From positions 1-5,221 of the forward strand of contig JAFGJR010000158.1 of the NCBI GenBank assembly GCA_016928975.1: a stretch of 5,221 nt of DNA. Direction: 5' to 3'. The notes below the pieces were generated by a model. The model saw nothing but the letters and a program-made list of their open reading frames with translations, made no database searches and was not told where the DNA came from. Position numbers and translations under genes: made by a program. The stretch is from Sedimentisphaerales bacterium (GTDB taxonomy: Bacteria > Planctomycetota > Phycisphaerae > Sedimentisphaerales > SG8-4). Shown in pieces: positions 1-3,899 of the stretch (positions are counted from its first letter, which is position 1; the number at the start of each line of letters is the position of its first letter).

Positions 1-59
1 CTCTTTCCTCATCTTATTTCACGCACCGCAGCCCTGGCGCGACCCGCATGAAACCAACT

Positions 60-77
60 TTTGACGCAGGCGTCAAA
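60..77. repeat. Perfect 18-bp palindrome (operator-like, or weak terminator)
   Basis: The arms TTTGACGC and GCGTCAAA are exact reverse complements separated by AG. It lies about 130 bases past the stop of the GHMP kinase gene, in a stretch without genes. Read as RNA on the minus strand it is a 7-bp stem with a CCTG tetraloop followed by a moderately T-rich stretch, so a weak terminator for the kinase operon is possible. The symmetry and the TTGACG within each arm would also suit a repressor or activator site overlapping a promoter for a gene to the left of the window. On the minus strand TTGACG is followed after 17 bases by TTTCAT, a 4/6 match to a -10 box. The palindrome is certain; its role is not. 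Confidence 0.5.
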
Positions 78-209
78 CAAAGCCAATCGGCGGGCTGTCA
101 TGGAGAAATGACTACTTTGCCTGGTGGTTTGGTGGGAAATCGCAACCAGGACCGCTGTTGATGGATGGTTGTCAGTTCGTGGTTCAAGGCCTCTGCGGCC
201 AGAAGCAGG

Positions 210-1022
210 TCAGGGGTCTTTGAGGCGGATCTTGACGTGGAAGGCGCCGGGGACGGGGGTGTCGGAGACGACGTAGAGGTATCCGCCGCCGCAGCCGGAG
301 TACATGGCGCCGGGGTAGCGGGACTGATAGTGCTGGAGCAGAGCGGGCAGGTCGATCCCGATGGTTCGGTGGCGAACGGTGCCGGGCAGAATCGCCTCCC
401 AGCAGAGCATGCACTCGTTCATGGAGGCCCCGAGGGCGGCGAGGTCCCGCGCGAGGATGGCGTCGTAGCAGGCCCGGCCGGACTGGCCCAACCGGCGAAT
501 CCAGCCGGGGTCGAGATTCTTGACCTCCAGCGGGTTGTAGCCGTCGGGCCGTTGCGCAATAGGGAGAATGTGGATCGCCTTTTCCAGCCAGGACGTGACC
601 TGTGGGTCGCTGTTGGACTCGATGTGACGGGGGAAGATGCCGCCTTTATGGCGGAAGTCATAGTCGAGGCGATTGATGCCGGGATAGACCAGGCCGATCA
701 TGTCCTGGGAGCCGGAGGGCTCCGCCTTGCCTTCGTTCTCCGCGGCGTACAGGTCCTGCACCAATTGCTCGGGGTCGGCGTCGGGGAGCACGCCGTGCCA
801 GAGACGCATGGCGATGTTGCGCGTGCCGATGCAAATGCCGGCCCGCTCCATGAACCAGAATTGAGGCTCGACCGCGACAACGACCATCGAGCCGGGCGGC
901 GAGGGGTCGAGCTTCGAGACGAACGGCTGATCGATCCACCCCCCGGCCAGCGCCAGCCGGTACGGCAGGCGGCCGAGGACATCCGTGATATCGCGATCTC
1001 GATCGGATCCCATGCAGCCCAT
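210..1022 (-). CDS. Atypical GHMP-family sugar kinase (HddA/galactokinase/mevalonate kinase superfamily)
   Basis: This gene encodes a 270-residue cytoplasmic protein with no signal peptide or membrane segment. GHMP kinases phosphorylate small metabolites such as heptose 7-phosphate, fucose, galactose or mevalonate using ATP. Motif 1 is clear at residues 19-33 (LPYRLALAGGWIDQP; compare the PxRxxxxGGxTD of sugar-phosphate kinases). SGSQD at 103-107, followed by a YPGINRLDYD stretch, matches the segment carrying the catalytic Asp in heptose-phosphate kinases. Motif 3 is clear at 238-254 (GAMYSGCGGG...). The middle glycine-rich loop, normally of the type P.(S)GLGSSA, is not recognisable: residues 61-71 read AGICIGTRNIA. 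The spacing from motif 1 to that point is also about 45 residues shorter than I expect for the family, so the protein is short (270 against roughly 320-350). The frame is intact. The gene starts 12 bases after the epimerase stop, so translation is probably coupled. No strong ribosome site is present, and Met4 (position 1013) is an alternative start. The substrate is unknown; a sugar feeding GDP-sugar synthesis is inferred from the neighbour. A pseudokinase or regulatory role is possible. Confidence 0.82.
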   Translation of the reverse strand: MGCMGSDRDRDITDVLGRLPYRLALAGGWIDQPFVSKLDPSPPGSMVVVAVEPQFWFMERAGICIGTRNIAMRLWHGVLPDADPEQLVQDLYAAENEGKAEPSGSQDMIGLVYPGINRLDYDFRHKGGIFPRHIESNSDPQVTSWLEKAIHILPIAQRPDGYNPLEVKNLDPGWIRRLGQSGRACYDAILARDLAALGASMNECMLCWEAILPGTVRHRTIGIDLPALLQHYQSRYPGAMYSGCGGGYLYVVSDTPVPGAFHVKIRLKDP

Positions 1023-1034
1023 CCCGCGACTTTC

Positions 1035-2078
1035 TCAACTGACGGTTCGCTTGCCGGCTTTGCGGTCCATGTACTGCTGCTCGATCCACGCATAGGTCTT
1101 GCGCAGGCCGTCCCTGAGCGGCGTGCTGGGCTCCCAACCGAGGATCTGCTGGATGAACGTGTTGTCGCTATTGCGGCCGCCCACGCCTTTCGGGGCACCG
1201 AGATCGTACTGACGATTCAGCTTGATCCCGCCGATCTCTTCCGCCATCGTGACCAGGTCGTTGATGGAGACGAGGAAACTGGAGCCGAGATTGATCGGCG
1301 TCGCGATCAGCTTGTCGCAGTGCATGATCATGTCGACGCCCTGGGTGCAGTCGTCGATGTACATGAAGCTGCGCGTCTGGTGGCCGTCGCCCCAGATCGT
1401 GATGTCCTGGACGCCGGTGTCTTTCGCCTCGATCACCTTGCGACAGATGGCGGCCGGGGCTTTCTCGCGCCCGCCGTCCCACGTGCCCCAGGGGCCATAG
1501 ACGTTATGAAAGCGCGCGATGTGAGTTTCGAGGCCGCGCTCTGCCCAGTACTCCTGACAGAACATCTCACTCATCAGCTTCTCCCAGCCGTAGCCGCGCT
1601 CGGCCATGGCGGGGTAAGCGTCGGATTCCTTCAGCGCCCGGCAGTCGGGACTCTTCTGGAGCTCGACGTTGTAGGCGCAGGCGGAAGACGAGAAGAAGTA
1701 CCGCTGGGCGCCGGCATGATACGCCGATTCGATCATGTGTGTGTTGATCAGGATGCTGCGGAGACACTCGATGCGGAACCGCTCGATGAAGCCCATCCCG
1801 CCCATATCCGCGGCGAGGTTGTAGACCTCCACCGCGTCCTCGCAGGCCCGCTTGCAGTTGTCCTCCTGGCTCAAGTCCATGCACAGGCACTCCACGCCGG
1901 GCGTGCGCTGGTACCACTGCGGCAGCGGCTTCTTGTCAATCGCCCGAATCCGCGTGAAGCCCTGGTCGTGAAAGTACCGCACCAGGGCCCCGGCAATGAA
2001 CCCGCCGGCCCCCCCTATCACAATCTGATCGTCCTTGTTGAGCACCGAAGCGGCCTTTGGCCTATCTATCCCTGACAT
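1035..2078 (-). CDS. GDP-mannose 3,5-epimerase-like NAD-dependent sugar-nucleotide epimerase
   Basis: This gene encodes a 347-residue extended short-chain dehydrogenase/reductase. The Rossmann NAD-binding motif GGAGGFIAG is at residues 22-30. The signature of plant GDP-D-mannose 3,5-epimerase is plain: NLAADMGGMGFI (87-98), SSAC (131-134), YGWEK (163-167), RFHNVYGPWGTWDGGREKAPAA (189-210), WGDGHQTRSF (229-238) and GRNSDN (301-306). Catalytic residues are all present: Cys134 and Lys206 (the acid/base pair, Cys145 and Lys217 in the Arabidopsis enzyme) and Tyr163/Lys167 (Tyr174/Lys178). All four are offset by exactly 11 residues, so the spacing is conserved. Plant enzymes convert GDP-D-mannose to GDP-L-galactose and GDP-L-gulose; here the true substrate could be another GDP-sugar such as a GDP-heptose. 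Upstream in-frame ATGs exist as far as 2141, but AAAGGA (2085-2090) lies 6 bases before the ATG at 2078, which gives the start MSGIDRP. It is the first gene of a pair with the GHMP kinase and probably serves surface-glycan or envelope precursor synthesis. Confidence 0.9.
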   Translation of the reverse strand: MSGIDRPKAASVLNKDDQIVIGGAGGFIAGALVRYFHDQGFTRIRAIDKKPLPQWYQRTPGVECLCMDLSQEDNCKRACEDAVEVYNLAADMGGMGFIERFRIECLRSILINTHMIESAYHAGAQRYFFSSSACAYNVELQKSPDCRALKESDAYPAMAERGYGWEKLMSEMFCQEYWAERGLETHIARFHNVYGPWGTWDGGREKAPAAICRKVIEAKDTGVQDITIWGDGHQTRSFMYIDDCTQGVDMIMHCDKLIATPINLGSSFLVSINDLVTMAEEIGGIKLNRQYDLGAPKGVGGRNSDNTFIQQILGWEPSTPLRDGLRKTYAWIEQQYMDRKAGKRTVS

Positions 2079-2084
2079 ATCCAT

Positions 2085-2090
2085 TCCTTT
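2085..2090 (-). promoter_or_regulatory. Ribosome binding site that sets the epimerase start
   Basis: AAAGGA on the minus strand is spaced 6 bases from the ATG at 2078. The next in-frame ATG upstream (2084) directly abuts this site and so is too close. Those further upstream would add an Arg/Met/Gly-rich leader that has no counterpart before the Rossmann fold. Confidence 0.65.
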
Positions 2091-2302
2091 CCGCCGCGAA
2101 CCCATTGCCCCATGTCCCATCATGCGGCCTGAGCGCAGCATCTGCCGTTCACAGGTCCCCTATATTGCGGCATTCGCGTCGTCATTTCAACAGCCTGAAT
2201 TCAACACGATTCAATAATTGTTGCCCGTGTGCGTCACCCTGCGACCCCAAAGTCTGCTCCACTCGCCCCACAAGGTCCCTTTCAGAATTCCCATCCGTAT
2301 TT

Positions 2303-2330
2303 GCCGGCTGAGAACCGCCATGGAGCCGGC
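2303..2330. repeat. Inverted repeat, 7-bp arms, 14-base loop
   Basis: GCCGGCT (2303-2309) and AGCCGGC (2324-2330) are exact reverse complements. No T-run follows on either strand, so it is not a standard intrinsic terminator. In GC-rich DNA a stem of this size can occur by chance. Confidence 0.4.
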
Positions 2331-2363
2331 TTCACCTTCGTCCGGCCGTTTCCCCCTGGCTTG

Positions 2364-2388
2364 CTGGCGGCGCCAGACGCTTCTGGCG
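2364..2388. repeat. Overlapping inverted repeats forming alternative hairpins
   Basis: CGCCAGA (2371-2377) pairs perfectly with TCTGGCG (2382-2388) around the loop CGCT. The same CGCCAG also pairs with CTGGCG (2364-2369) just before it, making a 13-base palindrome. Two mutually exclusive stems therefore share one arm. Neither strand shows a following T-run. It lies about 115 bases before the 70-residue gene and upstream of that gene's predicted promoter, so it is not in that transcript if the promoter call is right. Confidence 0.45.
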
Positions 2389-2456
2389 ATATCGTCGCAG
2401 ACCTGAGGCAGGCGAACGAACTCCGCCAAGCCCGCGGTGGCAGACGAGCCAGCGGT

Positions 2457-2485
2457 TTGGCACTGTCCCGCGCAGTTCGTACACT
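2457..2485 (+). promoter_or_regulatory. Candidate sigma70-type promoter for the 70-residue protein
   Basis: TTGGCA (2457-2462, 5/6 match to TTGACA) is followed after 17 bases by TACACT (2480-2485, 4/6 match to TATAAT). Transcription would start near 2492, leaving a leader of only about 10 bases before the ATG at 2502. That is consistent with the weak ribosome site there. The call rests on consensus matching only. Confidence 0.4.
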
Positions 2486-2501
2486 TTACTTCGGGCTGAG
2501 T

Positions 2502-2714
2502 ATGAAGACCTTATGGCAACATGAGAACGGACAGTTGTACGCAATCGATCACGACTCCTTCGGCCATATCCTCGGGGCCGCCGGTCCGATCGAGCCGTAC
2601 ACTCTGCGAGACCTCACGGAATACCGCTACGGCCGAGGGATCGTCCGTTGGGTGGAACAGGCCATCCAGCGAAACACCCTGCATCGAGTCAACGTGCCGT
2701 CGTCGGCCCGTTGA
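2502..2714 (+). CDS. Small uncharacterised protein, 70 residues
   Basis: I do not recognise a named family. The protein opens MKTLWQHENGQLYAI, continues with a Gly/Ala/Pro turn (HILGAAGPI, 22-30), then a probably helical charged half (LRDLTEYRYGRGIVRWVEQAI, split around 36-56), and ends HRVNVPSSAR. Composition is mixed and protein-like, with several Tyr, Trp and His and no low-complexity stretch, unlike the Arg/Pro/Ala-rich translation just upstream in the same frame. There is no signal peptide or membrane segment, so it is probably cytoplasmic. The frame is open back to 2229, but I choose the ATG at 2502 because the sequence changes character there and a promoter-like pair sits just upstream. 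No strong Shine-Dalgarno precedes it. It runs divergently from the epimerase gene and 146 bases ahead of the lipoprotein gene. I suspect a lineage-restricted conserved small protein. Confidence 0.62.
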   Translation: MKTLWQHENGQLYAIDHDSFGHILGAAGPIEPYTLRDLTEYRYGRGIVRWVEQAIQRNTLHRVNVPSSAR

Positions 2715-2778
2715 CGAGAAGGCAGCCCCGCCGACAGCTCGCATCCCTCGCCGCCTGCTCGTCGTTCGCACTTTTCTG

Positions 2779-2806
2779 TTGCTCTGTTGCGAGTTTCACC
2801 CATAAT
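2779..2806 (+). promoter_or_regulatory. Candidate promoter of the lipoprotein gene
   Basis: CATAAT (2801-2806) matches the -10 consensus at 5 of 6 positions. TTGCTC (2779-2784, 4/6) lies 16 bases upstream of it. The predicted start near 2813 leaves a leader of roughly 48 bases with an AG-rich tract (about 2830-2844) before the ATG at 2861. The -10 is good and the -35 is mediocre. Confidence 0.4.
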
Positions 2807-2860
2807 GCGTGAGATCGAAGAACGAACAGGTGGGGAGAGCAGGGAATAGACGAAACAAGG

Positions 2861-3286
2861 ATGATGTCTGGTAGACTTCGTGTGCCAGCGGCGGCGGCTC
2901 TGCTGATCCTGGTGTGCATCTCCGGCTGCGGGCCGCAGACGGTTGCCGATCTGCGCAGCAGGCCGCATGGCATCCACTCCTTTGAAGTGCCGGCCGATTG
3001 CGGGACCGCGTACGATCGCATCGTCCGCCGGGCAAGGGAGCGGTACAGGATCATCCCGATGGCGCCCCACCAGCCGGGCATCAGCGCCAAACTCCTTCCG
3101 TCGGGCCAGTCTGCGGCCATCACCCTGTGGGACGCCGGACGCATCGAGATGCGATACATTCTCAGTGCAGACCTGCGGCAGATCGACCCCTCGCGAACGC
3201 AGGTCGACATCTACTGTGCCACCAAGGCCGACCGCAAGGAGGCCAGACTCTGGGAGCTGTGGGCGAGCACGCCGCTGGAACGTTGA
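2861..3286 (+). CDS. Small putative lipoprotein of unknown function
   Basis: This gene encodes a 141-residue precursor. The N-terminus shows a textbook lipoprotein signal: a basic start (MMSGRLR), a hydrophobic core (about residues 8-19) and the lipobox ISGC with the lipidated Cys at 23. The mature part would be about 119 residues anchored in the inner or outer membrane. It has a mixed alpha/beta look: FEVPADCGTAYDRIVRRARERYR (41-63) reads as a strand then a helix, as in small lipoproteins that open with a 'vPas...ay..l' segment, followed by strand-like stretches around 86-102 and 113-120. Cys47 and Cys119 could form a disulphide outside the cytoplasm. I cannot name the family. The first ATG directly follows AAGG, so the next ATG (2864) may be the true start; this changes only one residue. 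The gene ends 28 bases from the convergent bacterioferritin gene. It could be co-transcribed with the 70-residue gene, but it has its own -10-like element. Confidence 0.75.
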   Translation: MMSGRLRVPAAAALLILVCISGCGPQTVADLRSRPHGIHSFEVPADCGTAYDRIVRRARERYRIIPMAPHQPGISAKLLPSGQSAAITLWDAGRIEMRYILSADLRQIDPSRTQVDIYCATKADRKEARLWELWASTPLER

Positions 3287-3314
3287 CGCCTGCCCGCCGC
3301 TCCGGCCAGCCGGT

Positions 3315-3782
3315 TCACTCCATCTGCTCGACGAGGTAGTTCTGGACGCCGATTTGCTTGATTTGATCCAGTTGGACCTCGATCCAGTCGATATGCTCCT
3401 CCTCGTCGTTCAGGATCGATTGGAGCATATCGCGAGTGCCGTTGTCGCCAAGCTCGGCGGCCAGACGGATGTCGGCATTGTAGTCCTTGATGGCCGCCTC
3501 CTCCGCCTTCCAGTCGTTCTTGTGCATCTTCTCGACGTCGGCCCCGATGTCGATCTTGTTCAACTTGCTGACGATGGGCAGCCCCTCCAGGAAGAGCAGG
3601 CGAGCGATGAGCGTCTCGGCGTGCTTCATCTCTCCGATGGCTCGCTTCTGAATCGTCTCGTGGAGACGGCCGTATCCCCAGTTCTCGCACATCTCGGCGT
3701 GAACCATGTACTGGTTGATGGCCGTCAGCTCGTCGGCCAGACGGGCATTCAACTGCTCAATGATCTTCTGGTGTCCCTGCAT
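3315..3782 (-). CDS. bfr: Bacterioferritin (haem-binding iron-storage protein)
   Basis: This gene encodes a 155-residue four-helix-bundle protein, close to the 158 of E. coli Bfr. Bacterioferritin assembles a 24-subunit cytoplasmic shell that oxidises Fe(II) at a diiron centre and stores it as a ferric mineral; haem sits between paired subunits. All ferroxidase ligands fall at exactly the E. coli positions: Glu18, Glu51, His54, Glu94, Glu127 and His130, with Tyr25 also kept. Met52, the axial haem ligand, is present, which separates it from non-haem ferritins and Dps. The family's KIDIGADVEKM-like segment (76-86) is also clear. The start is supported by GGAGGA (3792-3797) 9 bases upstream. No adjacent bacterioferritin-associated ferredoxin gene is seen. 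A promoter-like pair lies upstream at 3853-3881, so it is probably transcribed separately from the SGNH-like/PKD gene. No obvious Fur box is visible. Confidence 0.96.
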   Translation of the reverse strand: MQGHQKIIEQLNARLADELTAINQYMVHAEMCENWGYGRLHETIQKRAIGEMKHAETLIARLLFLEGLPIVSKLNKIDIGADVEKMHKNDWKAEEAAIKDYNADIRLAAELGDNGTRDMLQSILNDEEEHIDWIEVQLDQIKQIGVQNYLVEQME

Positions 3783-3791
3783 GTCGTCGAA

Positions 3792-3797
3792 TCCTCC
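3792..3797 (-). promoter_or_regulatory. Shine-Dalgarno of bacterioferritin
   Basis: GGAGGA on the minus strand, 9 bases before the ATG at 3782, is the strongest ribosome site in the window. The spacing is slightly long but acceptable, and it fixes the start that aligns with E. coli Bfr residue numbering. Confidence 0.65.
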
Positions 3798-3852
3798 AGA
3801 CTCTCGTGTCTATCCATAGAAGATGTGCTACGGCGCACACCTGCCTCGCACA

Positions 3853-3881
3853 ACATTACCCACGATGGGACCTACCGTCAA
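3853..3881 (-). promoter_or_regulatory. Candidate bacterioferritin promoter with a small palindrome in the spacer
   Basis: On the minus strand TTGACG (3876-3881, 5/6) is followed after 17 bases by TAATGT (3853-3858, only 3/6). The spacer contains CCCA-CGA-TGGG (3859-3869), a short perfect inverted repeat touching the -10 element. A regulator site is possible but the repeat is short. This lies in the 117-base gap between the SGNH-like/PKD gene's stop and the bfr start. Confidence 0.3.
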
Positions 3882-3899
3882 GACGAGGCTCCCCGGATC

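Larger units (their letters stand above)
2079..2501. other. Divergent intergenic region with inverted repeats, no credible gene
   Basis: This 423-base stretch separates the minus-strand epimerase from the plus-strand 70-residue protein. Open frames crossing it have Pro/Arg/Ala-rich translations without recognisable motifs, so I do not call a gene. The part next to the epimerase (about 2161-2220) is noticeably AT-rich and probably holds its promoter, although no good -35/-10 pair stands out; TTGAAA and TATAGG on the minus strand are separated by 20 bases, which is too long. The part nearer the plus-strand gene holds two perfect 7-bp inverted repeats and a promoter-like pair, listed separately. 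Confidence 0.6.

Noticed and set aside
165..2075. A 636-codon plus-strand open frame spanning both minus-strand genes
   Set aside because: It is the exact codon-for-codon antisense of the epimerase and the kinase, which happen to be in the same frame. It stays open because both genes avoid TTA, CTA and TCA codons, as expected in GC-rich coding; it ends at the TCA codon for Ser2 of the epimerase. Its translation has no recognisable motif, whereas the minus strand encodes clear enzyme families.
2079..2141. Longer epimerase N-terminus starting at 2141
   Set aside because: The ribosome site AAAGGA is correctly spaced only for the ATG at 2078, and the extra residues are unlike the start of a Rossmann-fold enzyme.
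2457..2475. Sigma54 promoter, from TGGCAC at 2458
   Set aside because: The second element (TTGC-like, with GC at the proper -12 spacing) is missing, and the GG-to-GC distance is off by one.
2229..2501. Upstream in-frame extension of the 70-residue protein (161 residues in total)
   Set aside because: The added 91 residues are Pro/Arg/Ala-rich with no recognisable motif, have no ribosome site, and contain the predicted promoter. The ATG at 2502 fits better.
2713..2780. Terminator after the 70-residue gene
   Set aside because: GACGAG (2713-2718) and CTCGTC (2758-2763) pair and a further 3 bp can form, but the loop is about 29 bases and the TTTT comes several bases after the stem. It is suggestive only.
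2627..3210. Minus-strand open frames opposite the 70-residue and lipoprotein genes
   Set aside because: They overlap better-supported genes, lack motifs and ribosome sites, and have Arg/Cys/Ser-rich shadow-like composition.
3302..3313. Possible bidirectional terminator between the lipoprotein and bacterioferritin genes
   Set aside because: CCGGC and GCCGG can pair, but with only two bases between them (or a 4-bp stem with a 4-base loop) and no T-run on either side. It is too weak to call.
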